This document shows positions 50,001 to 58,323 of a stretch of DNA of 64,000 nt, in pieces (the stretch's first letter is position 1; every line of letters starts with the position of its first letter). The translations under genes were made by a program, and so were the position numbers. Source of the DNA: Streptomyces sp. NBC_00237 (lineage in GTDB: Bacteria > Actinomycetota > Actinomycetes > Streptomycetales > Streptomycetaceae); the NCBI RefSeq assembly GCF_026342435.1, contig NZ_JAPEMT010000004.1, forward strand, positions 372,001 through 436,000, read 5' to 3'. The notes under the pieces were generated by a model. The model was not told the origin of the DNA and made no database searches. It was given only the letters and a program-made list of their open reading frames with translations.

Positions 50001-51890
50001 CGTCTCGCCGGGGCGCAGTACGCGCAGGCCGCCGTGCCGCCCTCCCCCGTCGGCGGTCTCGAACTGGAACCCGTACGCCCCGTCCAGGCTGCCGTCGAAC
50101 GGGACGAGCCCGGACAACTCGTCCGGTGTGAACGGCTCGTCGGGACGGTCGGCCCACACGGCGGTGTCGCAGTAGTAGGGGCTCGGCTGGAGGGTCCAGC
50201 TGACCAGGAAGGACCCGCCGACGTAGTGGACGGCGTACATGGTCGCCCCGTCCGGGACGGTGAAGCGGCACGAGCCGCGCTCCCCGTCGGGTGCGACGGC
50301 GATGGCCAGGTCGCGCCCGAAGACGGTCAGCACCGGCCAGGTGGAGGTCACCCCTGCCACCCCCGGCAGCGGCCCGTTCCCTTCTTCACCATCGGCCGCG
50401 AGCCGCTCGTAGGCCGACTCCAGGGCGGGCCAGGCCAGTTCCTCGGGCAGCCCGGCGGCGAGGGAGCGCCGCAGGGCACCCGCCGCGCCCGCCGCTTCGA
50501 GGGCGTCCGCGACGCCGTCGAGGGCGGACACCGTGGGCCGGTCCAGTACGGTCTCCAGCTCCGCCACCGCCTCCTCGGCCCCGGCCATGCCACCGCCCCC
50601 GACGGCGTCGACGAGCCTGCCCGCCCGGGCGGCCACGCCTTGGGCGATGCCCGCGTTGCCGGGCAGCAGGGTGACGGCCGAGCCGGGGCGACGGCCGCGC
50701 GCCGCATGCCGGCTGGGCAGCAGGTTCGCGTGCACGGTCCCCTCCAGCAGGGGGCCGAAGACCGGGTCGGCGGCGACGGCGGCCAGGTCGCGCCGGGACT
50801 GCTCGCCCCAGAAACGCATCCGGACCTCGCGGCCGGGGTCGACGACCGGGACCCCGGCCGCGAGGCAGGCGTCCAGCACGTCCGAGTCGAGCCCCTGGTA
50901 GTGGAAGCGGGTGAAGTGCACGGCCACCGGCTTCTGCGAGGCCCGCAGCCGGGGCCCCAACCGGCCGATCAGGTAGAGGAATTCCTCCGGCACCTGCTGC
51001 CTGCCGACCCCGCCGCCCGGCTGCTTCGCGTATTGGTACATCCGCGTGAAGTGCCCGACCCAGTGGGCCAATCCGCCCTCCGGGGTGAGCCTTCCGGCCT
51101 CCATCGCGGCGGTCGCACCGCAGCCGATGAGCAGCCGGAGCCAGGCGCCGCCGTCGACGGCTCCGTCGGGGAAGACCTCCAGCAGGGCGGCGGCGACCTC
51201 GTCCGTCGGCGGGTGGGCGGTCAGGAGCGGGGCGGCGGCGGCCAGCAGCGCGTCCGGCACGGACTTCTCGCGCGTGACGGCCAGGATCGCGCCGATCGTC
51301 CGGGCGACGTCCGCGTCCGGGGCGCCTGCCGTCTTCGCGGAGGCCCGCAGTCGGCGCACCAGGTCCGCGGGGAGGTCCGCCTTCGAGTGCGCCCACGCGA
51401 TGAGGAACTCCTCCAGCGCCGTGTGCGCCTCGGCGGGCTCCAGCGTCTCGGCGAGGAAACGCTGATGGGCCGCCAGTTCCTTGGCGGGCATGGCGCCGTA
51501 CTTGGCGAACAGCAGCGCGTTGGCCCTGCGGTAGGCGGGGTCGACGGGCAGTCGGTGGTCCACCTCGGCGGTGCGGGCCGCCACATAGGCCCGCCCGCCG
51601 GGGCGGCTGCCGTACCCCAGCAGCCGGTGGCCGACCGTGTCCCAGAACCACGGCAGGTGCGTCGGGGGCAGCCGCCGTGCTCGTCTCGCCATGTCGTCCA
51701 CGAACCGGCCGGGCTTCTGCCAGGAGCGCCCCAGCTCCGTGCGCATCTCGTCGACCAGGTCGCGTGCGATCCCGGCGGCGGCCGGATCGTGGGCGGCGGC
51801 CCAGTCGGCGTGCACGGTCGAGGTGTGCGCCTGACCGGGGAGAGGCAGCAGCCCATCCAGCGACGCCTGCGATGCGAGCTGTTCGTTCAT
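47046..51890 (-). CDS. Very large (1614-residue) cytoplasmic protein of unknown function
   Basis: No signal peptide or membrane segment is visible. The protein is helical and Ala/Leu-rich in the first 480 residues, beta-rich in the middle (about 520-800, with many short strand-turn segments such as LWTNTVYGRKPWETVHR), and helical again to the end, with a low-complexity Pro/Ala/Glu linker near residues 1075-1115. Proteins of this type occur in actinomycetes near MoxR ATPase and VWA genes and are often annotated only as DNA-binding; I cannot confirm that here and no such genes are beside it. The start at 51890 is the first ATG that gives an uninterrupted ordered N-terminus. Confidence 0.75.
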   Translation of the reverse strand: MNEQLASQASLDGLLPLPGQAHTSTVHADWAAAHDPAAAGIARDLVDEMRTELGRSWQKPGRFVDDMARRARRLPPTHLPWFWDTVGHRLLGYGSRPGGRAYVAARTAEVDHRLPVDPAYRRANALLFAKYGAMPAKELAAHQRFLAETLEPAEAHTALEEFLIAWAHSKADLPADLVRRLRASAKTAGAPDADVARTIGAILAVTREKSVPDALLAAAAPLLTAHPPTDEVAAALLEVFPDGAVDGGAWLRLLIGCGATAAMEAGRLTPEGGLAHWVGHFTRMYQYAKQPGGGVGRQQVPEEFLYLIGRLGPRLRASQKPVAVHFTRFHYQGLDSDVLDACLAAGVPVVDPGREVRMRFWGEQSRRDLAAVAADPVFGPLLEGTVHANLLPSRHAARGRRPGSAVTLLPGNAGIAQGVAARAGRLVDAVGGGGMAGAEEAVAELETVLDRPTVSALDGVADALEAAGAAGALRRSLAAGLPEELAWPALESAYERLAADGEEGNGPLPGVAGVTSTWPVLTVFGRDLAIAVAPDGERGSCRFTVPDGATMYAVHYVGGSFLVSWTLQPSPYYCDTAVWADRPDEPFTPDELSGLVPFDGSLDGAYGFQFETADGGGRHGGLRVLRPGETTGIDREELQLGDGAHLWTNTVYGRKPWETVHRVTGERQGVRPLPDFPGRAPSPDTEAHLSLDSEALQLAPLPEGLTGSSLGSKDGLVGTRVLFRTRHRDHAPDHYLVESIDGRTARFDIDRQGQEPWGLWAAPEGAVEDVVLAEAQTRTGVRAYAADGALLWEQDGHTAPQHSRPTHTDRRATASGGVALPPAFWYLLRTRDPAASRALRTVARHTADALLAAALTDLESASGPASAALYTAVTRELPALTDPFLIEAVAAVTRRAAQVEKRRLALHHRVTLLGEAPPAAPRRSALDVDLIPALHGLLTDGSRAVRRPAADAAQPATLAALASDGACLAGTIGEEVRRLSPPAPPHDWSQLLGAIDAVAWRAAVAPTPPEARAALLALLDTWADQPFAQEGSRWWAGSTDDPAALAGLREAGAAVASAGRRGGGKQRWFVTAADPAKGAADPATEAATPATELATAPEAAPEPLPDAPLPEARLVRIDRDDATRLRALVAAVDTLGPVPLPESAAARFAELTGVREALARLVVGGLVGSANEDEESALIRKAPYKATPLTVESYGSLRKRLGQGGRRALLAAALPDDPTDLWGPGGVEAAVERMAAVWCERIGAEPAVHDEAADTLEADLGLSEVWARRLAGGYAAARDTAVPAVGWELAASAYGAGVEVRPIPPAGPAPRYGTQVGLPCRLIASALVWAWTDRPVGDPATAGAYDLYERLRGELARPDLLMEVYYGWVKGTPEELAERFGPARLPVAMHTRKKEGPFEVVPYDAGSVVVCAPKGAAYLRPALVDGSEALRRLGADTGLADELARLEPLLAGAGLERMMHRSRSGTVPDGAYEADPRQSCPELVARAAAHLGTGEDAAALYLQLAALAEPTDRNVRRWNGWSAKRLGEVRAELLATGAVLEAKRARAGRTLFLPGEWTELKSPYLPLETAKLAAYAVRPWFRGQIFSPFLRVLPTAPLHEMFERAWEGVTAKAS

Positions 51891-51993
51891 GCTCCGGATC
51901 GTCGCACGCACCACTGACAACGCTGCTGCGGGGGACGATCGTCCGAGGTCAGCGGCCTACTCCCGGCATTCACCACCAATACGCGGGATAACG

Positions 51994-52380
51994 GTGGTTG
52001 ACCTTGTCCACTTGGGCGAGGCCAGGGCCCGGCAACGTATCCCTGAGATCAGGGACGTCCAGACGGTCAACGCGGCCGCGCGGCTGGCGGCCCGTTGGGA
52101 AGAGCTGGACGCGGGGTCCGGATTCGCCGTCGTCCCGCGCTGGCCGGAGCCCGATCCGCTGCTGGTGGCGCTGGGCGAGGTCGCGGCGCAGGGGATCCGG
52201 CTGTTCACGGGGGAGGACTGGGAGAAGGTGCGGGCCTGCCCGGCGCCGGGCTGCGTCCTGTACTTCGTGAAGAGTCCGGTACGCCGTGAATGGTGCACGA
52301 CGGCATGCGGAAACCGGGTGCGAGTGGCCCGGCACAGCAGGCGGGCGCGGAGTCGCGAGTGTGGCGGAGACGACGCCTAG
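51994..52380 (+). CDS. CGNR zinc-finger protein, short form
   Basis: A 128-residue protein (from a GTG at 51994). The C-terminal zinc finger is RACPAPGCVLYFVKSPVRRE followed by WCTTACGNRVRVARH, which is the CGNR motif with four cysteines. The N-terminal stress-sensing domain (ABATE) is about 50 residues shorter than usual, so it may be truncated or start elsewhere. CGNR proteins are probable transcription regulators. Divergent from the giant gene by 103 bp. Confidence 0.75.
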   Translation: MVDLVHLGEARARQRIPEIRDVQTVNAAARLAARWEELDAGSGFAVVPRWPEPDPLLVALGEVAAQGIRLFTGEDWEKVRACPAPGCVLYFVKSPVRREWCTTACGNRVRVARHSRRARSRECGGDDA

Positions 52381-52407
52381 TACGACAGTCGGCTGCCCCG
52401 GGGCCGA

Positions 52408-52911
52408 TCAGGCGGACCTCGCCCCGCCCTCACGCTCGTACCGTCGAAAGACCTCCAGCCCGTCGGAGACGAACGGCCACTCCCTCATCACCTCACGGAG
52501 CGTGCCCTCCGTCAGCCAGTCGTACCAGTCGACCTCACCGGGGTCGGGAGACACCCGCCCCTCGACGACGGCCTCGTGCACGGCGAGCCAGTACGGGCTG
52601 ATCTCACCCCGGCACAGGAATGTGAAGAGGGGCCGGACCGGGACCCGTACCCCCAGCTCCTCCTCCACCTCCCGCTCGGCGGCGGCCCGATAGCTCTCGC
52701 CCGCGTCGACGGCTCCGCCGATGAGCCAGTTGTACTGCCCGGGAAAGCGGGAGAGGTGCCCCGGCCGCCGGTGCACGAGCACCCGCCCCTCGGCGTCGCG
52801 GCACACGACGGTGGCGACGCGGTGCAGCTGCCGGTCGCGGATGGCCGCAGCGCGCTCGACGACACCGATGACGCGGTCGTCCTCATCCACGTGGTCCACG
52901 AACTCGCTCAT
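52408..52911 (-). CDS. Nudix hydrolase (isopentenyl-diphosphate-isomerase-like)
   Basis: A 167-residue protein with a complete Nudix box (GGAVDAGESYRAAAEREVEE then ELG, about residues 68-90) and the flanking HRVATVVCRDAEGRVLVHRR strand typical of IDI/YfcD-like Nudix proteins. It probably hydrolyses a nucleotide or sugar diphosphate. ATG at 52911 is preferred to an in-frame GTG six bases upstream. Its 3' end faces the CGNR gene 28 bp away. Confidence 0.85.
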   Translation of the reverse strand: MSEFVDHVDEDDRVIGVVERAAAIRDRQLHRVATVVCRDAEGRVLVHRRPGHLSRFPGQYNWLIGGAVDAGESYRAAAEREVEEELGVRVPVRPLFTFLCRGEISPYWLAVHEAVVEGRVSPDPGEVDWYDWLTEGTLREVMREWPFVSDGLEVFRRYEREGGARSA

Positions 52912-53136
52912 CCCCACCGTCCCCTCCTCAAGCCCTCAGCCTTGCGCCCCCCGCTGCGCGCACACCGCCGCACGGGGCGCCCCGCCCGCCGTGTCGAGAT
53001 CCGCGAGCCACGACATGGTCTCAGTGTCCCGCCCCGGCAGCGCGAGGTCTCCGCCGACCCATGCGCGGGGCCCCGAAAGCCGACGCCGCAGCAAGCCCGG
53101 CGAGCGGGGAGGAGCGGGAAGCAGGGCAGAGTCCCT

Positions 53137-54075
53137 TCAGCGCACCGACCGCGCCGCCCACTCCAATACCGGAGCCATCCCGTCCGGTTCTGGCCAGCCG
53201 TTCACCACCGCCAGCAGTCGCAGGTAGCGGTCGCGGCGGGGGTCGTTCATCGCGGCGAGATGGTCCGCCAGGCGGGACCTCAGTTCCGGGCCGTCGGCCC
53301 GTCCGACGGTGCGCGCGTAGTGCCCCGCCAACGTGGACCCGATCGCCGTGCCCTCCGCGGAGGCGGGATCGACTCCGGCTGCCAGCGCCGGTTCCACCAG
53401 GGAACGTACGGCTTCCGCGAGAATCCGGGGAAGCGCGAGTCCGTCGCCGTCCGGGGCACGGTCCGAGGCCAGGTTCCGGGCCATTCCGTTCACGCTCGTC
53501 CGGAAGTCCGCGTCCTGGAAGAGTTCCGCGAGCTCCACCCACGCCTCGATCTGCTCCGTCGACGGGTCGTCGGGCAGGGCAGGGGTCATGGAGCGGATGA
53601 CCGCGCCGAAGGCAGGGTGGGCGTGCAGTCCCTCGAAGGCGGCGTCGAGGAACTCCGCGGTCATCCGGCGCCGTTCCTCCTCGGAGAGCTTCGCAAGGCG
53701 GTGCATGAGTTCCAACTCCTCTGCTTCCGCCCCGCGCCGCGCCACAGCGGTGAGTACCGCCCGGCGCAGTCGCAGGGTCCGGATCTGTACGTCGATGGCT
53801 TTCGCGTGCGCCGCCGCGACCTCGGGGAGGGCGGCTTCCCGGTCCAGGACCGTACGGATGGTGGGCAGGTCGAGGCCCAGTTCGCGCAGGGTGCGGACGA
53901 GTTCGAGGCGGGCGACGGCCTCCGCGCCGTACAGCCGGTAGCCGTTCGTGCCCCGGCTCGTGGGGACGACGATCCCGGCGTCGGAGTAGAAGCGGATGGT
54001 CCTGACCGGGAGGCCGGTGCGGCGGGCCAGCTCGCCGATGGGGTGGAGGGGGTCGTCGGTGGTGCCGTTGTCCAT
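53137..54075 (-). CDS. MerR-family regulator with a long C-terminal domain
   Basis: A 312-residue regulator. The MerR HTH (HPIGELARRTGLPVRTIRFY, then GTNGYRLYGAEAVARLELVR) and coiled helix are followed by a helical domain of about 170 residues that is not metal-binding; such long MerR proteins usually sense organic ligands. The ATG at 54075 is preceded by a dyad with the geometry of a MerR promoter, so it is probably autoregulated. Confidence 0.85.
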   Translation of the reverse strand: MDNGTTDDPLHPIGELARRTGLPVRTIRFYSDAGIVVPTSRGTNGYRLYGAEAVARLELVRTLRELGLDLPTIRTVLDREAALPEVAAAHAKAIDVQIRTLRLRRAVLTAVARRGAEAEELELMHRLAKLSEEERRRMTAEFLDAAFEGLHAHPAFGAVIRSMTPALPDDPSTEQIEAWVELAELFQDADFRTSVNGMARNLASDRAPDGDGLALPRILAEAVRSLVEPALAAGVDPASAEGTAIGSTLAGHYARTVGRADGPELRSRLADHLAAMNDPRRDRYLRLLAVVNGWPEPDGMAPVLEWAARSVR

Positions 54076-54090
54076 GAGGTTCAGCTTGGC

Positions 54091-54109
54091 GTCTCCACCG
54101 GGTGGAGAC
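54091..54109 (-). promoter_or_regulatory. MerR operator/promoter
   Basis: GTCTCCACC-G-GGTGGAGAC is a perfect 9-bp dyad. Read on the minus strand, TTGAGT and CAAGCT are separated by 19 bp with the dyad in the spacer, the MerR-type arrangement. It leads into the MerR gene itself. Confidence 0.75.
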
Positions 54110-54130
54110 TCAAGGGCCCCGTCCGGTCCG

Positions 54131-54688
54131 CTATCCCGCGTCCGTCACCCAGCTCGACTTGTCGACATGCGGGCCGATCACCAGGTGCGGGCACGCCCGG
54201 TCCAGTGCGTTCTGGAGGATGCCCGGGTCATTCGCGGGGCGGGTTAATCCGGTGCGGGTGCGGTACGTCCGGCCCGCCACACGCAGTTCGAGGATGTGGT
54301 CGGCGCTGCTGTCCACCGACCGGTACCCCACCGTGAGCGGGCGCACCGTCGTCACCGAGTCGAGCGGGCGGACGATCCGCCTGCCGTTGTTCCGGACCAG
54401 GACCAGTACGCCCGGTGGCCCCTGCCGGATCTCCGCCGACACCACCGCGCGCCGGTCACGCACCCACGGCGGCACCAGCAGGCTCCCCCAGAACACGCCG
54501 AACACCCCGCCCAGCACCAGCCCGGCCCACGGCTCCGCCACGGTGACCCCTGCCACCATCACGACGTGCAGGAGCGTGATGACGACGCCCCCGTCGCCGC
54601 CCCGCTGCTTCGTGTGTTGACTGCGGTACGTCTCCCAGCGGAAGACACCGGGCTCCGCGTCCCTCGGCTCTGCCACTTCCTCGGTCAC
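54131..54688 (-). CDS. Membrane protein of unknown function
   Basis: A 185-residue protein with two adjacent hydrophobic helices (about residues 35-75, VVITLLHVVMVAGVTVAEPW and LVLGGVFGVFWGSLLV) followed by a soluble C-terminal beta domain (GVLVLVRNNGRRIVRPLDSV, ILELRVAGRTYRTRTG). The family is not recognised. GTG at 54688 is chosen as the first start in the ordered part of the frame. Confidence 0.6.
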   Translation of the reverse strand: MTEEVAEPRDAEPGVFRWETYRSQHTKQRGGDGGVVITLLHVVMVAGVTVAEPWAGLVLGGVFGVFWGSLLVPPWVRDRRAVVSAEIRQGPPGVLVLVRNNGRRIVRPLDSVTTVRPLTVGYRSVDSSADHILELRVAGRTYRTRTGLTRPANDPGILQNALDRACPHLVIGPHVDKSSWVTDAG

Positions 54689-54777
54689 CGGCCCAGCATG
54701 GCGGCGGGGGACGAAAGCCGGAAGGGGTGGGGCGGGATGAAGTCCGTTGAGTGGAAGGCCCGTTGAGCCTCGAACGG

Positions 54778-57700
54778 CTACTCGGCGATTCCCCGCTCGA
54801 AGCCCAGCGCCGCGAGCGCTTCCGTCCCCGCCTTCGCGTGCGCGCCCCCCGCCAGGAGCAGGGTCCGCGCCGCCTGGTAGCGACAGCCCGCCGCCTCGAA
54901 GGCCCGTGCCGTGTCCAGCAGGCGCGGGACGTCGCCCGCGAGCAGCGCCGCCGCCCTGTCCACCTGCGCCGACGCCACCGGATTGCCCTCGACCACCCGA
55001 CGGGCGGCGGCGATCCGCGCTCCGGCCTCCGGGTGTCCGGCGAGCACGGCCGCCTCGGCGCGCAGGGCCACGTACCAGTGCAGCCAGATCCACGACACCC
55101 ACTTCCACACCTCCTCGGGCTCCGCCTCGACCCGTTCCCTGGCGGCGTCCGCCTCGCCCCGGTGGAGCAGGAGCATCGCGTCGAAAACCGCGCCGTAGCC
55201 GTGGCGGTATTCCCGTGCGGTGCCCGCGTCGTCGACCAGGGCGAGCCACGTCGTACGGGCGTCCTCGTCGCCGCGCAGGCCGTGGACCATCGCGGTCGCG
55301 GCGGCGGCGGGGCCGAGGGAGAAGGAGCGCTGGCGTCCGCTCTGTTCCCAGGCGTCGAGGAACCTGGTGCCGCCGGTGAGCACGCCCTCGGCGTTGCCCG
55401 CGAACGCGTCCGCGACCAGCAGCCAGGACGTGGCGTAGTGGCCCACTTCGGCGAGCATGGGCAGGGCGGCGAGCCGCTCGCCCCAGCGGCGGGCCGCCGG
55501 GAGATCGCCGACGCCGACGGCGGTGGCGGCGGCCATGGCGAGTGCGTCGGTCAGTTCGTGTGCGCTCGCTGGGGTACGGCGTGCTGCCGCGAGGACGTCG
55601 ATACGGTGCCGGGCCGCGGCGGCGGCCCCGAAGCTCTCGCCCGCCCAGGTGCGGGCACCCGAGAGGGCATCGAGGGCGGCGGACTCGGCCACCCGGTCGC
55701 CCCCGGCGCGGGCGAGGGCGACGGCCCGTTCGGCGTAACCGACCGTCTCCTGGGCGGTGTTGTCCGCGTCGCCCTGCACGGCGCCGAAGGCGTCGGCGAG
55801 CACTGCCGCCTCGGCGAGCGCGATTCCGGCGGAGGCGGTGGGGTCGGGGATGCCGAATGACTCGACAAATTCAGCGGGCTCACCGAGCTGGGCAGACGCT
55901 CCGGACCGGGACGACTCCCCGGACCGGGCCGACTCGGCCAGCGTCCTCGCCTCCGCGAGCAGCGCGGTGGCCTCCTGCACCGAGGGCAGCCGCGCGAACT
56001 CACTGGAGAAGCGGTACGCGACCGTCGCCGCTGCCGCGAGATCACGGGCCGCACCAGCCCTGTCCCCGGCCCGCCGGGCCGCCTCCCCGGCGGCGACGTG
56101 CAGCCGGTACATGTCGTCCCCGTGCCGTCGGCACCCGGCGACCCCGGCAGCATGCCGCAGCGCATCGGCCCCGGCCCCGACCCCAGCCCCAGCCCCAGCC
56201 CCAGCCCCGACCCCGGCCGACTCCTCCGCCAGCTCCGCCGCCTGCTCGTAGCGCTGCTGGGACTCCCCCAGCAGGTTCCGCGCGAAGGTCAGCTCCGCCA
56301 GCCGCAGCGCGAGCCCCTGCGCGTCCCGCCTTCGGCCCGGTTCGCCGACGGCCCAGTCCAGGGCCGCCCGCAGGTCTCCGGCCAGGGCGTCGAAACCGGC
56401 CCGCCAGTCCGCCCCTTCGTCCGTCGCGCCGAGCGCCTCGGCACCCGCCAGGCACCACCTCGCATGCCGGGAACGGACGTTCAGCGTCTCATCGGCCTCG
56501 GCGAGGCGCTCCGCACCGTACTGGCGGATGGTCTCCAGGGCCCGGTAGCGGGTGCCGGAGGCGGAGGGGACGACCGTGAGCAGGCTCTGTTCGGCGAGCC
56601 TGCCGAGTCCGTCGGCGACCGAAGCCGGGGTCAGCGGGGCAGCGCCCGCCACCTCTCCCGCTGCCTGTGCCGTGAACGGCGCGACGAAGACGGACACGCG
56701 GCGCAGGAGCGCCCGGTCCGCCGGTGACAGGAGGTCGTGGCTCCAGTCCAGGGCGGCCCGCACCGAGCGGTGCCGGTCGGCGGCGCGCGGGCCGCCGGAC
56801 AGGACGCGGAGCTGGTCACCGAGCCCGGCGGTCAGTCCGTCGAGGCCGAGGGTGGGCCAGCGGGCCGCGGCGAGTTCGATGGCGAGCGCCATGCCGTCGA
56901 GGCGCTCGCACAGGGCCACGACCCGGCCCCGTACCGTCGGATCGGGCGGAAGGCCGACCGCTGCCGCGCGTTCCATGAAGAGGGTGACCGCCTCGGAGGC
57001 GTCGCCGCCGTCCCGGGACAGGGGCGGCACCGGGTACACCCATTCGAACGGCACCAGCAGGCGGGCCCGGCTGGTGGCCAGTACGTGCAGGTGCGGGCAC
57101 GCCCCGAGCAGGCGTTCCAGGAACGGGCCCACTCCGTCGCGGACCTGCTCGCAGTTGTCCAGTACGAGCAGGGCCCGGCGGTTCGCGAACGTCGACAGGA
57201 GCGACTCGTCGATGTCGCGGCCCGGCTGCTCGCCCACGCCGAGGGCGGCGGCCACCGTCGCGCCGATGCGGGCGGGGTCGGTGACCGGGACCAGGTCGAC
57301 GAACCACACCCCGTCGGTGAAGTGCGCCTCGTCGTCGCCCAGTTGGGCGGCGACCGCCAGGGCGAGGCGGGTCTTGCCGACGCCGCCGGGGCCGACGGCG
57401 GTCACCTGCCTGCGCGCCTTCAGCGCCTCGGCCAGCTCCCCGCGTTCCCGCACCCGGCCGACGAAGGCCGTCAGCGGGGCGGGGAGAGCGCGGGCGGGGG
57501 CGGGGCCCGCCGCCGCCTCCGTGCGGGCCTGTTCGGCTTCCGTACGGGCCTGCTCGGCCGCGTACCGGGAGAGCGCCCGCCGGTCCGGCACCTCCAGCTT
57601 GCGCAGCAGCGAGGAGACGTGCGACTCCACCGTACGTACGGAGATGAACAGGCGGGCGGCTATCTCGGCGTTGCTGAGGAACTCCCCGAGCAGCGCCAGC

Positions 57701-57792
57701 ACTTCGGCCTCACGGGCCGAGACCGCCGGGGGCGAGGGGACCACTGGACTGGGCACGGAGTCATTATCCGTAGCGGCTTCCGTGGTGAGCAC
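54778..57792 (-). CDS. LuxR-type regulator fused to an AfsR/SARP-like STAND ATPase and TPR-like domain, HTH at the N-terminus
   Basis: A 1004-residue regulator. Residues about 24-80 are a LuxR HTH (VSAREAEVLALLGEFLSNAE then IAARLFISVRTVESHVSSLL). Residues 105-400 are a STAND/NB-ARC ATPase with Walker A at 134-141 (GPGGVGKT) and Walker B in RRALLVLDNCEQV, then GMALAIELAAARWP. The remaining 600 residues are helical repeats (TPR-like) with two low-complexity stretches. In LAL regulators the HTH is normally at the C-terminus; here it is at the front. ATP-dependent activation of unknown targets is expected. GTG 57792 is chosen; GTG 57756 is possible. Confidence 0.85.
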   Translation of the reverse strand: MLTTEAATDNDSVPSPVVPSPPAVSAREAEVLALLGEFLSNAEIAARLFISVRTVESHVSSLLRKLEVPDRRALSRYAAEQARTEAEQARTEAAAGPAPARALPAPLTAFVGRVRERGELAEALKARRQVTAVGPGGVGKTRLALAVAAQLGDDEAHFTDGVWFVDLVPVTDPARIGATVAAALGVGEQPGRDIDESLLSTFANRRALLVLDNCEQVRDGVGPFLERLLGACPHLHVLATSRARLLVPFEWVYPVPPLSRDGGDASEAVTLFMERAAAVGLPPDPTVRGRVVALCERLDGMALAIELAAARWPTLGLDGLTAGLGDQLRVLSGGPRAADRHRSVRAALDWSHDLLSPADRALLRRVSVFVAPFTAQAAGEVAGAAPLTPASVADGLGRLAEQSLLTVVPSASGTRYRALETIRQYGAERLAEADETLNVRSRHARWCLAGAEALGATDEGADWRAGFDALAGDLRAALDWAVGEPGRRRDAQGLALRLAELTFARNLLGESQQRYEQAAELAEESAGVGAGAGAGAGVGAGADALRHAAGVAGCRRHGDDMYRLHVAAGEAARRAGDRAGAARDLAAAATVAYRFSSEFARLPSVQEATALLAEARTLAESARSGESSRSGASAQLGEPAEFVESFGIPDPTASAGIALAEAAVLADAFGAVQGDADNTAQETVGYAERAVALARAGGDRVAESAALDALSGARTWAGESFGAAAAARHRIDVLAAARRTPASAHELTDALAMAAATAVGVGDLPAARRWGERLAALPMLAEVGHYATSWLLVADAFAGNAEGVLTGGTRFLDAWEQSGRQRSFSLGPAAAATAMVHGLRGDEDARTTWLALVDDAGTAREYRHGYGAVFDAMLLLHRGEADAARERVEAEPEEVWKWVSWIWLHWYVALRAEAAVLAGHPEAGARIAAARRVVEGNPVASAQVDRAAALLAGDVPRLLDTARAFEAAGCRYQAARTLLLAGGAHAKAGTEALAALGFERGIAE

Positions 57793-57883
57793 GGAGGTGC
57801 CCGGGGCCCTCCGCGAGGGAGTCTGTGAGCACGAGGAACGGCCACGGAGAACGGCCGCACCACCACGACCCACAGGAGAAGCC

Positions 57884-58228
57884 ATGACCACCACCGGAAT
57901 CAAGACCGTCCTGCACCCCGTCTCCGACCTCGCCAAGGCCAAGGCCGTGTACGCCGCGCTGCTGGGCGTCGAGCCGCAGACCGACGCGCCCTACTACGTC
58001 GGCTTCGACGTCGCGGGCCAGCACGTCGGCCTGGTGCCCGGCGGCGGCCCGCAGGGGCTGTCCTCGTCCTTGGCCTACTGGCACGTGAGTGACATCGAGG
58101 CGAAGGTCGCGGAGCTGACTGCCGCCGGAGCCACCGTGCGGCAGCCCGCGCAGGACGTCGGCGGCGGCCGCCTCGTAGCGACCCTCACCGACCCCGACGG
58201 CAACCTCATCGGCGTCCTCCAGGACTGA
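57884..58228 (+). CDS. VOC-family (glyoxalase/bleomycin-resistance fold) protein
   Basis: A 114-residue single-unit VOC protein: HPVSDLAKAKAVYAALLGVE at the N-terminus, a central GFDVAGQHVGLVPGG strand, and TDPDGNLIGVLQD at the C-terminus carry the beta-alpha-beta-beta-beta pattern and candidate metal ligands (His at residue 11, Asp/Glu positions weaker). CAGGAGAAG precedes the ATG. It is divergent from the ATPase regulator and the gap contains the direct repeat GTGAGCAC-GGAGG/GTGAGCACGAGG (57785, 57825), a candidate regulator site. It likely forms a unit with the PPOX gene downstream. Confidence 0.88.
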   Translation: MTTTGIKTVLHPVSDLAKAKAVYAALLGVEPQTDAPYYVGFDVAGQHVGLVPGGGPQGLSSSLAYWHVSDIEAKVAELTAAGATVRQPAQDVGGGRLVATLTDPDGNLIGVLQD

Positions 58229-58323
58229 CCGCACCGACGACGGCACCAGCCGTCCGCAGCGCCGACCTCACCACCACCCGCACCGCCGACGTCACCGCCG
58301 ACCGACAGGAACGAAGGCATCCC

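Noticed and set aside
48933..51917. A 994-codon plus-strand frame
   Set aside because: It lies antisense to the giant gene; composition is Gly/Arg/Val/Gln and there are no motifs.
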